From assembly GCF_030717955.1 (NCBI RefSeq), contig NZ_JAUZVY010000002.1, forward strand, positions 62,001 through 126,000: 64,000 nucleotides of DNA, written 5' to 3'. Of the stretch, positions 31,827 to 41,537 are shown in pieces. The position numbers and the translations under genes were made by a program. The notes below the pieces were generated by a model. It saw only the letters and a list, made by a program, of their open reading frames with translations, ran no database searches and had not been told where the DNA came from. The stretch is from Alkalimonas delamerensis (GTDB lineage: Bacteria; Pseudomonadota; Gammaproteobacteria; Enterobacterales; Alteromonadaceae). Positions within the stretch are counted from its first letter, which is position 1, and the number at the start of each line of letters is the position of its first letter.

Positions 31827-33170
31827 TTAGCCGTTGTGCAGATGGGTAAAGTCGACTGACTCTTCCTCTTTTCGACCTGCATCTGGATCATTGAAGACTT
31901 TTTCATCCAGCTGCTGCTCACTTTTTGCAATCACGCAGGATACCATGGAGTCGCCGGTGATATTGACGGCGGTTCGGGTCATGTCCAGCAAACGGTCCAC
32001 CCCGATAATCAGCGCAATGCCCTCTACCGGCAGACCCACTTGTTGCAATACCATGGCCAGCATGATCAGACCCACGCCAGGAACGCCTGCCGTGCCAACT
32101 GAAGCCAAAGTTGCTGTTAACACCACCATCAGGTAATCGGTTAGCGTCAGGTCCACCATAAAGACCTGGGCAATAAAGACAGTGGCTACCCCCTGCATAA
32201 TGGCGGTGCCATCCATGTTGATGGTGGCGCCAAGGGGAACTGTGAAAGAGCCAATGCTATTTTTTACGCCCAGTTTTTTCGTGACCGTTTCCAGTGTCAC
32301 CGGTATGGTGGCATTGCTGCTGGAGGTACTAAAGGCAAAAAGGGCAGCATCGCGCATCTTGCGCAAGAAAATTACCGGGTTGAGCCCGGTCAGCACTTTG
32401 AGGAGCGCAGGATAGGAAACAAAGCCATGCAATAAAAGCACGCCAAGTACCACAAAGAAATAGGCTGCCAGACTGCTGAACATATCCAGCCCCATGGTGC
32501 TGAACACACGGACCATTAAACAGAACACGCCATAAGGTGCCAGATTCATCAAAATGGTGACCAGCTTCATCACAATGGTGTTCAGATCCTGAAACAAGTC
32601 GGCGATGCGTTCACCGGTTTTGCCGCTCATGGCTGTGGCAATGCCAAAAAGCACGGCAAAGATAATGATTTGCAGCATGTTGCCTTCAGCCATCGCATTG
32701 ATAGGGTTGCGCGGGAACATATTGATAATCACTTGCGCCAGTCCCGGAGCTTCGGCGGTGCTGAAGCTGGCGTCTGTTTGCATCTCAACGCCTTGACCTG
32801 GCCCGATCAGCAAGGCTGCCGATATCGCCAGGGTAATGGCGATGGCCGTGGTGATCAGGTAAAGACCCACCGACTTGGCGCCCAGTCTGCCTAAGGTACT
32901 GGCGTCAGACAGGGATGTGGTGCCGCAAACCAGAGAAATAAATACCAGAGGTACCACCAACATTTGCAAGCTGGCTATAAATATCTGGCCGCCAATGTGA
33001 AAGAGGCCATCAATAAAAAATGCGCGGATGGGCAACTGAAATAAAAATAGCGGGATAAGCCGCTCATCCTGGCCTGCCAAGATCCACTGAAAGAAGGCTC
33101 CGAGCAGTATGCCAGCCACCATCCCTATCACAATTTTACTGGTCAGGCTTAGTTTTTTATGGGTTTGCAT
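31827..33170 (-). CDS. Dicarboxylate/amino acid:cation symporter (DAACS)
   Basis: A 447-residue inner-membrane symporter of the GltP/DctA family. Family hallmarks are the serine-rich re-entrant loop in AFSTSSSNATIPVTLE, the NMDGTA motif after PLGATI, the second loop near SVGTAGVPGVG, and the substrate-binding helix DRLLDMTRTAVNITGD. It imports glutamate, aspartate or C4-dicarboxylates with sodium or protons; the presence of Arg in DMTRTAVN fits acidic substrates. The start MQTHKKLSL is the family start; an open frame continues 19 codons upstream without similarity. It is convergent with tpm. Confidence 0.9.
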   Translation of the reverse strand: MQTHKKLSLTSKIVIGMVAGILLGAFFQWILAGQDERLIPLFLFQLPIRAFFIDGLFHIGGQIFIASLQMLVVPLVFISLVCGTTSLSDASTLGRLGAKSVGLYLITTAIAITLAISAALLIGPGQGVEMQTDASFSTAEAPGLAQVIINMFPRNPINAMAEGNMLQIIIFAVLFGIATAMSGKTGERIADLFQDLNTIVMKLVTILMNLAPYGVFCLMVRVFSTMGLDMFSSLAAYFFVVLGVLLLHGFVSYPALLKVLTGLNPVIFLRKMRDAALFAFSTSSSNATIPVTLETVTKKLGVKNSIGSFTVPLGATINMDGTAIMQGVATVFIAQVFMVDLTLTDYLMVVLTATLASVGTAGVPGVGLIMLAMVLQQVGLPVEGIALIIGVDRLLDMTRTAVNITGDSMVSCVIAKSEQQLDEKVFNDPDAGRKEEESVDFTHLHNG

Positions 33171-33339
33171 AGTGAATTTGAGACGAGTTTTGAAGGTACT
33201 TAAGGGTATCAGGTTGCTTTTGTGCAACCAACTCCATTTAATTTTTTTTTAAAAAAAGCTGTGACGGCTGGATAAATCGTGGGATAAGATACAGAATAGA
33301 TATCAAACAATTAAAATTATAAAGGTTGGGAGTTTGTTG

Positions 33340-35565
33340 ATGCGTTCAATCCAGCTTATTTGCACCTCAATACTATTGTCTGTTTTTCTGGTTGCTTGTC
33401 GTGGTGGTGGTACACTCGACAGTGGTGGTGGGACCGGCGGTACCGGAGGAACTCCTCCTCAGTACTCATTGGCGTTGGTCTTGCTGAATGCTGAGGATGA
33501 GCAGACAACTGAACTTTCTGAGCAGCAGCCGCTGACAGCGCGTGCAACCTTGTCTGCGACCCAGGGGGCTTCGGTTGCTGGAAAGGTGATTCAATTTTCA
33601 ATCGATCAGACCGGGCTGGCAGAGCTGTCCACATCAACAGGTTCTGTGTTGACCGATGCGAATGGCGTTGCGCAGATCAACCTGTCGGTGGGAGCCAGCA
33701 GTGGGGCGGGTGAGCTTAAAGCGGAACTGATCGATGATGAAACCATTTTGGCGACGGCAAGAGCAGGTTTTCAGTCAGCCGGTGACGGCGGTGGTGATAC
33801 CGGAGTTGCCATTTCAAGTGTACGTTTGTTAGCGGACCGCACCCAGTTGGGCTCTGGTGCCTCTGATGTGGTGCAGCTCTCAGCCCTGGTTCGCGATAGC
33901 AATAACGTCTTATTGGAAGGGATCCCTGTCACCTTCTCATCCGATTCAGGTGAGCTAATCGTCAGCTCACCCTTAACAGAGCAAGATGGTGTTGCAAAAG
34001 CAACATTGAGTAGCCAAATCGATAAGACGATTCGTGATATCACCATTCGTGCACGAGTGAATAATGTTTTGGATGAGCTGGTGATTCGTGTAGTCGGCAC
34101 TACATTGGAGGCCGTTGCACCTTCGGCTGTGGTGTTGGGTGACAGCGTCTCATTGAACTTTTCATTGCAAGATGCTGCTGGCCAGGGGATACCCAATGAA
34201 GTGCTTTCAGTGTCTTCCGAACTGGGCAACCCACTTAGTGAAACTTCACCTGTTACAGGCACCAATGGACAGGTCAGTATTAGTTACGATGCTGTGACCA
34301 GTGGTGATGATACCATTCTGGTCTCGGCTTTGGGTATAACTCAAACCATTGCCATTAGTGTTAAGGCGGATAGTTTTGTCTTTTTATCCTCTGACGATGC
34401 AGCCATTCCTGAAGTCGATTTAAATACACCTTCATCAATGATACTTGAATGGTTGACCGACGGTGTTCCTAATGCCAGCCGCGATGTGTTGTTTTCTACC
34501 ACCCGCGGACAAATTGCCAGCACTGAAGCTGGTTTATCAAACGAAAGTGTAGTGGCTGAATCAACAACCGATAGTGATGGCCAGGCTGAAGTCTTTATTC
34601 AATCCTCTTTTGCCGGCCTTGCTACTATTTCAGCCCGGGGCGGTGACAATGAAGTCAGCACTCAGAAAGTTGTGGAATTTGTTGCTACCAACCCGACCAA
34701 AATGGAGGTTCAGGCTTTTCCTGCTCAGTTGGTTTCAGGTGACAGCAGTTCAGTTCGGGCCATTGTCCGTGATGTGAATAACAATCCGGTTAAAAATCAG
34801 TTGGTGGCCTTCTCATTGGATAACAGCGCAGGTGGCTCCATCAGCTCAGGTACAGCGACCACCAATTCTCAGGGGGTTGCTACCACATCGTTCACCGCTG
34901 ATTTATCCACCGGTGCAGGTGTCGAAGGTGAGAATTTGATCATTACCGCTTCTTTGGTCAGTGATGCCAGTGTCTCTGATGCCACCGATATTGCGGTGGG
35001 TGGACGGACGTTATTCTTCCGCTTCGGTACCGGTAATATTGTTGAAAGCCCTTCGCCAAGTCTGTATCGCAAAGAGTTCTCAGTTATTGTAACGGATTCA
35101 TCCGGTAACCCCGTTGCCAATCAACCTCTAAACGTTGCAGCAGTCTCGTTACGGTATCGTAAAGGGGTATGGATTAAAGATCCTCCACCACCAGAAAGCT
35201 TCAAAATCTGGGTGCCTTCAGTGACCGCGCACTGTGAAAGTGAAGACGTCAACTTCAATGGTATTTTGGATAATGGTGAAGACTTGAATGGCGATGGTCA
35301 GCTCACTCCTGGCAATTTGGCAACAGTACCATCCACCATTACCTCAAACAGCGATGGCATTGCGGTGTTCAATGTCACTTATCCAAGAGATGTAGCACCT
35401 TGGTTGGATGTACGCTTACAAGTGTCTGGCTTTGCTGCTGGCACAGAAAATATCAGCTACCGTGAGTTTGGATTACCAGTTGCTGCTGCCGATGTTTCGC
35501 AGGAAAACTCACCACCACCAGCGAATCCGTTCGGATCTTCAGGCAGTTGTTTTGATACGCTGTAA
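33340..35565 (+). CDS. Ig-like-repeat lipoprotein
   Basis: A 741-residue exported lipoprotein. The signal peptide ends in LVAC and is followed by a Gly/Thr linker (residues ~23-40). The body contains about five bacterial Ig-like repeats of the invasin/Big-1 type, seen as recurring VTFSSDSGEL, LSVSSELGNPLSE and VAFSLDNSAGGSI strands followed by T-x-x-x-G-x-A-x-x-x-F/L pattern ends. Near the C-terminus, DVNFNGILDNGEDLNGDG carries two Asp/Asn-rich loops that resemble calcium-binding EF-hand/dockerin loops. Function is likely at the cell surface (adhesion or matrix), by inference. A terminator follows. Confidence 0.75.
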   Translation: MRSIQLICTSILLSVFLVACRGGGTLDSGGGTGGTGGTPPQYSLALVLLNAEDEQTTELSEQQPLTARATLSATQGASVAGKVIQFSIDQTGLAELSTSTGSVLTDANGVAQINLSVGASSGAGELKAELIDDETILATARAGFQSAGDGGGDTGVAISSVRLLADRTQLGSGASDVVQLSALVRDSNNVLLEGIPVTFSSDSGELIVSSPLTEQDGVAKATLSSQIDKTIRDITIRARVNNVLDELVIRVVGTTLEAVAPSAVVLGDSVSLNFSLQDAAGQGIPNEVLSVSSELGNPLSETSPVTGTNGQVSISYDAVTSGDDTILVSALGITQTIAISVKADSFVFLSSDDAAIPEVDLNTPSSMILEWLTDGVPNASRDVLFSTTRGQIASTEAGLSNESVVAESTTDSDGQAEVFIQSSFAGLATISARGGDNEVSTQKVVEFVATNPTKMEVQAFPAQLVSGDSSSVRAIVRDVNNNPVKNQLVAFSLDNSAGGSISSGTATTNSQGVATTSFTADLSTGAGVEGENLIITASLVSDASVSDATDIAVGGRTLFFRFGTGNIVESPSPSLYRKEFSVIVTDSSGNPVANQPLNVAAVSLRYRKGVWIKDPPPPESFKIWVPSVTAHCESEDVNFNGILDNGEDLNGDGQLTPGNLATVPSTITSNSDGIAVFNVTYPRDVAPWLDVRLQVSGFAAGTENISYREFGLPVAAADVSQENSPPPANPFGSSGSCFDTL

Positions 35566-35590
35566 ACTACACTCATAAAAAATGAGCACT

Positions 35591-35622
35591 AAAAAACCCG
35601 CGATTGATTCGCGGGTTTTTTT
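35591..35622. terminator. Bidirectional terminator between Ig lipoprotein and astB
   Basis: AAAAAACCCGCGA and TCGCGGGTTTTTT pair as a strong stem with a short loop (TTGAT region), flanked by A and T runs, serving both convergent genes. Confidence 0.9.
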
Positions 35623-35653
35623 ATAGCCTTACGGGCTTCACTGCACTTCTATG

Positions 35654-36997
35654 TCAGCCACGTTGGAAAGGATAGACAGAGCCAAGGTGTAAAATCTGCG
35701 TCAATTCATCCAAGGCTGCACGTGATTCCTGCAGCAACTGAGGATCGGCCAGGTCGGCTTCGCTGATCTCATCACGGTAGTGTTTGTCGACCCATTGGTT
35801 CAGGGTGTCGAACAAAGTGTCATCCAACAACACATTCGGGTTCACCGCCTGGCGCTCCTGCTCGCTCATGGCAACGCGCAAACGTAAACAAGCCGGGCCA
35901 CCGCCATTGCGCATGCTCTGCTTCACATCGTAGTAGTGGACCTGACGAATGGGGGTGCCACGACCAGTCAGCTGCTCCAGGTAACCAGCAACACGATCGT
36001 TATCGCGGCATTCGGTGGGTGCAATAATGGCCATCTCACCATTTGGCAGGGTGATCACCTGGGTATTGAACAGGTAGGTTTTGATGGCATCATCCACAGC
36101 GACTTCTGAGCTTTTGACTTCGATCAGGTGCAGTTCGCTGGCATTGCCAAATTTACGCTGCAGCTCTGCCAGTTTCTGCTCTTTCTCGACAAAGGCTTCT
36201 TCGTGGAAGAACAACACATTCTGGTTGCCTACGGCGATCACATCGTTGTGAAAAACCCCTTGGTCGATCACATCCGGGTTCTGTTGCATGTAGACCACAT
36301 GCTCGTCGGATAATCCATGCAAGCGGGCAACGGCTTCACATGCCTCCAGCGTATGACGCGCTGGGAAGCGCTTAGGCGCCGGTTTACTGGCATCAAAGGC
36401 ATAGCGTCCAAACACAAAGAGTTCGACGCCCCTGGCGCCATACTCGCTGCATAAACGGGTATGGTTGGCTGCACCTTCGTCACCGAAGTGATCGTTGTCC
36501 GGTAAGTGCCGGTGATGAGCGAAGTGGTTTGGATCGGCAAACATGGCCTGCAAAATACGACCTGTGGTATCTGGCTCTAAAGAGCGGTGGAATTTATTGG
36601 TCAGGTTGGCCGGGGTAAAGTGAATTTTACCATCGGCGGTATCCGCGCTTGGCGAGATGGTGGCCGCATTCGCTGTCCACATACTCGAGGCAGAGCAAAC
36701 GGCACGAAGCACGGCGGGTGCTTGTTTCGCTGCCTTGCTGATGATATCGTGATCGCTACCGGTAAAACCGAGACGGCGCAAGGTATAGACGTCTGGCCGC
36801 TCTTGCGGTGCCAACACGCCTTGCACCAGGCCCAAGTCCCGCAATGCTTTCATTTTTTGCAGGCCTTGCTTTGCTGCCTGGCGTGGGCTGGAATTATTGC
36901 GGGCGTTATTCAGCGAGGCAACATTGCCAACGGATAAACCGGCATAGTTGTGCGTAGGGCCAACCAGCCCGTCAAAATTAGCTTCAAAGTACTTCAT
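35654..36997 (-). CDS. astB: N-succinylarginine dihydrolase
   Basis: A 447-residue enzyme, same length as in E. coli, that converts succinylarginine to succinylornithine, CO2 and two ammonia in the arginine succinyltransferase pathway. The amidinotransferase-fold signature is visible: NFDGLVGPTHNYAGLSVGN at the N-terminus (FDGLVGPTHNYAG), DEGAANHTRL in the middle, HNDVIAVGN with the catalytic His, and the nucleophile Cys in GGGPACLRLRV. The other ast genes are not in this window, so the pathway is scattered or elsewhere. An imperfect ArgR-like palindrome lies upstream at 37069-37085. Confidence 0.96.
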   Translation of the reverse strand: MKYFEANFDGLVGPTHNYAGLSVGNVASLNNARNNSSPRQAAKQGLQKMKALRDLGLVQGVLAPQERPDVYTLRRLGFTGSDHDIISKAAKQAPAVLRAVCSASSMWTANAATISPSADTADGKIHFTPANLTNKFHRSLEPDTTGRILQAMFADPNHFAHHRHLPDNDHFGDEGAANHTRLCSEYGARGVELFVFGRYAFDASKPAPKRFPARHTLEACEAVARLHGLSDEHVVYMQQNPDVIDQGVFHNDVIAVGNQNVLFFHEEAFVEKEQKLAELQRKFGNASELHLIEVKSSEVAVDDAIKTYLFNTQVITLPNGEMAIIAPTECRDNDRVAGYLEQLTGRGTPIRQVHYYDVKQSMRNGGGPACLRLRVAMSEQERQAVNPNVLLDDTLFDTLNQWVDKHYRDEISEADLADPQLLQESRAALDELTQILHLGSVYPFQRG

Positions 36998-37214
36998 TTT
37001 TACTTGTATCCTTCCGTTTGGCTGGCTCTGTTGTTTTTATTTGGCCAGAGGGATTTGCTTTATTGGTTTGATGAATTAATCATCAAGGAGCTCAAAAAAC
37101 CGAGCTTGACAGCATAATAATGAGTTTATGGGCTTGTCACAACTTCCGTTTGCAGATATACGTTAAAAAAGAAGGTTCCATCAGCGCATTTTTTCAAAGA
37201 TTCTTAGGGTTGAG

Positions 37215-39809
37215 ATGGCGAAATCACTGGTTATAGTCGAGTCACCGGCAAAAGCGAAGACGATTAATAAGTATCTGGGCAACAATTTTGTTGTGAAGTC
37301 CAGCGTAGGGCATATTCGGGATTTACCGACCAGCTCGAGCAAGGATAAGGACAAAACCAAAAAAGCAACCAGCGCTTTGAGTAAAGAGCAAAAAGCCTAT
37401 CAGGCATTGGTTGACCGCATGGGGATTGATCCGGCAAATGGCTGGCAGGCCCGCTATGAGATTTTGCCGGGCAAAGAAAAAGTCGTCAAAGAGTTAAAGA
37501 CGCTGGCGGACAAAGCGGATACCGTCTATCTGGCCACGGATTTGGACCGCGAAGGAGAAGCCATCGCCTGGCATTTGCAACAAATCATTGGTGGCGAGCC
37601 ACAAAAATTTAAGCGTGTGGTCTTTAACGAAATCACCAAAAACGCCATACAGCAGGCTTTTGAAGAGCCTGGTGATGTCAATGTGGATCGCGTTTATGCG
37701 CAGCAGGCCCGGCGTTTTCTGGACCGGGTGGTGGGCTTTATGGTCTCGCCGCTGTTGTGGAAAAAAATTGCCCGTGGCTTATCGGCGGGTCGGGTGCAAT
37801 CGGTGGCTGTTCGACTGGTTGTTGAGCGCGAGCGTGAAATCAAAGCCTTCAACCCCGAAGAATACTGGACGGTCCAGGCTGAGACTACCACTGCTGCCGC
37901 ACAGGCTTTGCAGCTGGATGTCAGCAAGCACCAGGGGCAGGCGTTTCGACCGGTCAACAAAGCGCAAACAGAACAAGCGCTGGCTGCACTGCAGCAGGCG
38001 GATTACCGGGTAGCAAAGCGTGAAGACAAGCCGAGCAGCAGCAAGGCTCAGGCACCTTTTATTACCTCCACTTTGCAGCAGGCTGCCAGTACGCGTCTGG
38101 GCTATGGTGTGAAAAAGACCATGATGCTGGCCCAGCGGTTGTACGAGGCCGGTCATATTACTTACATGCGAACCGACTCGACCAACCTGAGTCAGGATGC
38201 GGTTCAGGCCTGTCGCGATTACATTGAACAAAACTTTGGCAGCAAGTACTTGCCGCCGGAGCCACTGCGTTATGGCAGCAAAGGCAATGCGCAAGAAGCG
38301 CACGAAGCCATTCGTCCCTCGGATGTGCAGGTTCAGGCGGCCACCTTGGGCGATATGGAAGCCGATGCCCGTAAACTGTACGAGCTGATTTGGCGTCAGT
38401 TTGTTGCTTGCCAGATGCCTGCAGCGCAATACGATGTCACCACCATAACCGTCGAGTCAGCTGACTTTGAACTGAAAGCCAAAGGGCGTGTGCTGCGCTT
38501 TGATGGTTGGACCAGAGTACAGCCTGCGGTGAAACGCAAAGGCGATGAAGACTCAGTGCTGCCTGATGTCAAAGCGGGTGAGGTCCTGGCATTGCAGCAA
38601 TTGTTGCCACAGCAGCACTTTACCAAGCCGCCGGCGCGTTTTAGCGAAGCGAGCCTGGTGAAAGAGTTGGAGAAGCGGGGCATTGGACGGCCATCGACCT
38701 ACGCTTCCATCATCTCCACCATCCAGGACCGTGGCTATGTCCGCATTGAAAACAAGCGTTTTTATGCCGAGAAAATGGGTGAAATCGTCACCGATCGTTT
38801 GCTGGATAATTTCAATGAGCTGATGAGCTTTGATTTTACCGCCAACATGGAATTAAAGCTGGATGACATAGCTCACGGTGAGTTGTCTTGGCGTGAAGTG
38901 TTGGATAGCTTTTACCTGGGTTTTTCAGAGCAGTTAAAACAAGCCGAAGCCGACGAAAACGAAGGCGGCATGAAGGTCAACCAGTTTGTTTTAACCGACA
39001 TTGATTGCCCGACTTGTGGCCGTAAAATGGGCATCCGTACCGCTTCCACCGGGGTGTTTCTGGGCTGCTCCGGCTATCAGTTGCCACCAAAAGAGCGTTG
39101 TACTACCACCTTGAATCTGGTGTCCGGTGATGAGGCTGTGGCGGATGTCGATGACGAGGAGCAGGAAACCGAAGCCTTGCGGCAGAAGCGCCGTTGTGCC
39201 AAGTGTGGGACAGCGATGGATTCTTACTTGATTGACGAAAGCCGGAAATTGCATGTCTGTGGCAACAACCCTAGCTGCGATGGCTTTGAGGTGGAGCAGG
39301 GCAGCTTTAAAATTAAAGGCTACGATGGCCCTGTGATTGAGTGCGACAAGTGTGGTTCGGACATGCAGTTGAAATCCGGCCGTTTTGGCAAGTACTTTGG
39401 CTGCACCAACAGCGACTGCAAAAATACCCGGAAATTGTTGCGCAATGGCGAAGCAGCACCACCGAAAGAAGATCCGGTGCATTTGCCTGAGCTGCCTTGC
39501 GAGAAGTCCGATGCTTACTTTGTGCTTCGCGATGGCGCGGCAGGAATTTTCCTGGCGGCATCTACTTTTCCGAAATCACGGGAAACCCGGGCGCCTTTGG
39601 TTGAAGAGCTGGTTCGTTTTCGCGATCGCTTGTCGCCGAAGTTCCTGTATTTAACCGAAGCTCCGGTCAAAGACGATGCCGGTAATCCAACCATTGTCCG
39701 TTGGAGCCGGAAAACCAAACAGCAGTACGTGATGACCGAGCAAAATGGCAAAGCGACTGGCTGGTCTGCCTGGTACGAAAATGGTCGTTGGAAGGTGACA
39801 GAAAAATAG
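37215..39809 (+). CDS. topA: DNA topoisomerase I
   Basis: An 864-residue type IA topoisomerase that relaxes negative supercoils. The TOPRIM domain is at the N-terminus (LVIVESPAKAKTINKYLG; DLDREGEAIAWH with the acidic metal site). The nucleophile is Tyr317 in TYMRTDSTNLS. Three C-terminal zinc ribbons follow: CPTCGRKMG, CAKCGTAMDSY and CDKCGSDMQLK, each with its second cysteine pair except that the first pair's partner reads GCSGY...C. Length is one less than E. coli. It lies near cysB, as in E. coli, with two extra genes between. Confidence 0.98.
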   Translation: MAKSLVIVESPAKAKTINKYLGNNFVVKSSVGHIRDLPTSSSKDKDKTKKATSALSKEQKAYQALVDRMGIDPANGWQARYEILPGKEKVVKELKTLADKADTVYLATDLDREGEAIAWHLQQIIGGEPQKFKRVVFNEITKNAIQQAFEEPGDVNVDRVYAQQARRFLDRVVGFMVSPLLWKKIARGLSAGRVQSVAVRLVVEREREIKAFNPEEYWTVQAETTTAAAQALQLDVSKHQGQAFRPVNKAQTEQALAALQQADYRVAKREDKPSSSKAQAPFITSTLQQAASTRLGYGVKKTMMLAQRLYEAGHITYMRTDSTNLSQDAVQACRDYIEQNFGSKYLPPEPLRYGSKGNAQEAHEAIRPSDVQVQAATLGDMEADARKLYELIWRQFVACQMPAAQYDVTTITVESADFELKAKGRVLRFDGWTRVQPAVKRKGDEDSVLPDVKAGEVLALQQLLPQQHFTKPPARFSEASLVKELEKRGIGRPSTYASIISTIQDRGYVRIENKRFYAEKMGEIVTDRLLDNFNELMSFDFTANMELKLDDIAHGELSWREVLDSFYLGFSEQLKQAEADENEGGMKVNQFVLTDIDCPTCGRKMGIRTASTGVFLGCSGYQLPPKERCTTTLNLVSGDEAVADVDDEEQETEALRQKRRCAKCGTAMDSYLIDESRKLHVCGNNPSCDGFEVEQGSFKIKGYDGPVIECDKCGSDMQLKSGRFGKYFGCTNSDCKNTRKLLRNGEAAPPKEDPVHLPELPCEKSDAYFVLRDGAAGIFLAASTFPKSRETRAPLVEELVRFRDRLSPKFLYLTEAPVKDDAGNPTIVRWSRKTKQQYVMTEQNGKATGWSAWYENGRWKVTEK

Positions 39810-39830
39810 CAGCTTTGCAGTCATTGCAGA

Positions 39831-39856
39831 AAAAAACCAGCTTCGGCTGGTTTTTT
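39831..39856. terminator. Bidirectional terminator after topA
   Basis: AAAAAACCAGC and GCTGGTTTTTT pair around a TTCG tetraloop, between convergent topA and the next minus-strand gene. Confidence 0.92.
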
Positions 39857-39857
39857 G

Positions 39858-40628
39858 TTACCACTTGCGTTTGGGGGCAAACAGCTCGTCCAAATCCTTA
39901 TTTTCCTGCTCTGCTTTTTTATCCCTGTCACGCTGATTGGAGTTTTTCAGCTCATCAGAGATTTCTTGCAGTGACTGCATCACTTCCGATTTACGGGTAA
40001 TGACATACTCCGTCTGATGCGGCGAGCCATCAAGCGCGGCCAGTGCTTTCTCAAAATATTGACGCGCAGAGCCCAGCATTTGGGTTGAGCGAGCTTTCAT
40101 CCCCCGTTTGATTTGGCTTTCAACATTAATACGCAATTGCAAAGCCTCCAGACGGCGGTCTTCCTGAATCACTACCTCAGTATCTACATTGCCCCTGGCG
40201 TGCTCTGAGCGCAAAATAATCCGTAATTTCTTAATACCCTGAATCAGAGCGATCAATACCTTGTCATCATCGGGCAAAGTAATGCCTTCGGAAACCTGTT
40301 GTTCATCCGAGCTTGCTCCAAATTCTTTGAGCCGGTTTTGCGTTTCGTTCAGCCGGTTCTTGATGTCTTTGGAGCCCGGTTCTAGCTCTACCATGGCTTT
40401 TAGGGTAAAGGCGATGCGGCGCAGTAACACCTGGCTAATCGCCGGCGTTAGCGGCACATTGGCCGAATTCATCAGGATATCTTCGGTATCTTCCAAAATA
40501 GTCCGTAGCTTACTGAATTCTGCACGTTTCAAAGCAGCCATCCGATTACGATGTTGCTGTATCGCATTGACGATCACGGCAATGATCACCAGTGCGATGA
40601 CCAAAATAACAATCAGAGTTAGTAACAT
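39858..40628 (-). CDS. Membrane-anchored coiled-coil protein, unknown function
   Basis: A 256-residue protein with one N-terminal membrane helix (residues ~3-22, LLTLIVILVIALVIIAVIV) and a charged, mostly helical cytoplasmic part with coiled-coil traits (LNETQNRLKEFGA; QEISDELKNSNQRDRDKKAE). It ends in the basic FAPKRKW. I recognise no domain. It lies 36 bases after the histidine kinase gene on the same strand, so the two are probably one operon and may work together. Similar proteins occur beside topA in other Alteromonadales, as far as I recall, but I cannot verify that here. Confidence 0.6.
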   Translation of the reverse strand: MLLTLIVILVIALVIIAVIVNAIQQHRNRMAALKRAEFSKLRTILEDTEDILMNSANVPLTPAISQVLLRRIAFTLKAMVELEPGSKDIKNRLNETQNRLKEFGASSDEQQVSEGITLPDDDKVLIALIQGIKKLRIILRSEHARGNVDTEVVIQEDRRLEALQLRINVESQIKRGMKARSTQMLGSARQYFEKALAALDGSPHQTEYVITRKSEVMQSLQEISDELKNSNQRDRDKKAEQENKDLDELFAPKRKW

Positions 40629-40664
40629 CGATACCTCAAAGTCTGTTCAGCCGATACCTTGCCA

Positions 40665-41357
40665 TCAGGGTAACTGCAGTCGGAACATGCCACCACCAAA
40701 CTGACCACCATTGCTTAGCTCAATTTGACCATGGTGCCCATGATGCTGGTGCGCTTGTGCAATGAGATTAGCAAAAAACAGGCCAAGACCTGTATGGCCG
40801 CGGCTCAGCTCAGCTTTATTCAGCAATTGCTTGCTATCGGCCAGCATAAAGTCTGGAAAGCCGGCGCCATCATCATGCACTTCGATCACCAGCATTGCAT
40901 CGTGTTGATAGCTTCGGATCAATAACTTCTGTTGAGTATAGCGTATGGCATTGACCACAATGTCATTCACCAAATTCAGGATTAGATCGCGATCTAAAAA
41001 CCAGTGCAATTCATCCGGGCACTCGATGCGCAAGTCAATCTGTTTTTGCGCTATGTAAAGCTCATTTTTCAGCTGAATTTCTTCCAGCAGATCCATCAGG
41101 TAATAGTCATCGATCTGCAGCGGCAGTTGATCGCGCTCCAGACGGTACAACGAAAGTAATTGCAACAGATTGGTGTTGAGCCGGTTGGCTTCGTAATGAA
41201 TTTTAGCCAGTTCTTGCTGCGACTGGGGGGCCTGCTCGGCCAGATCATCATGCATCAGTTCAATGGACTGCAACAACATGCACAATGAGTTTTTCATATC
41301 ATGCACGGACGAAGCCAATACGGATGCAAAGTCGATAGGTAAGGGTGTTTTACTCAT
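40665..41357 (-). CDS. Small soluble histidine kinase
   Basis: A 230-residue kinase with no sensor or membrane domain. The phosphoacceptor His19 is in ASSVHDMKNSLCML, followed by a dimerisation helix pair and an ATPase domain with N-box NLVNDIVVNAIRYT, G1 box HDDGAGFP and G2 box GHTGLGLFFANLI. All catalytic motifs look intact. The missing sensor suggests that it receives its signal through a partner, perhaps the membrane coiled-coil protein encoded next. No response regulator is adjacent; the nearest receiver is at 45042, and that one lacks the phosphoacceptor aspartate. Confidence 0.8.
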   Translation of the reverse strand: MSKTPLPIDFASVLASSVHDMKNSLCMLLQSIELMHDDLAEQAPQSQQELAKIHYEANRLNTNLLQLLSLYRLERDQLPLQIDDYYLMDLLEEIQLKNELYIAQKQIDLRIECPDELHWFLDRDLILNLVNDIVVNAIRYTQQKLLIRSYQHDAMLVIEVHDDGAGFPDFMLADSKQLLNKAELSRGHTGLGLFFANLIAQAHQHHGHHGQIELSNGGQFGGGMFRLQLP

Positions 41358-41537
41358 AAGGTTCCAGTTCCGGCAACCAAGTGTGACTAAAGTAATCGAA
41401 AAAAGTCATTTCGTATAGCCAATGCCTACTCTTTCGCATTTTTTTTAGCTACTATTGGTTATAGAACTCTACAGTATCCTAAGTGAACTGGAATATCCAG
41501 CCGCTTGCCTTTCAGTCTTGTGACAGGGATCCGACCC

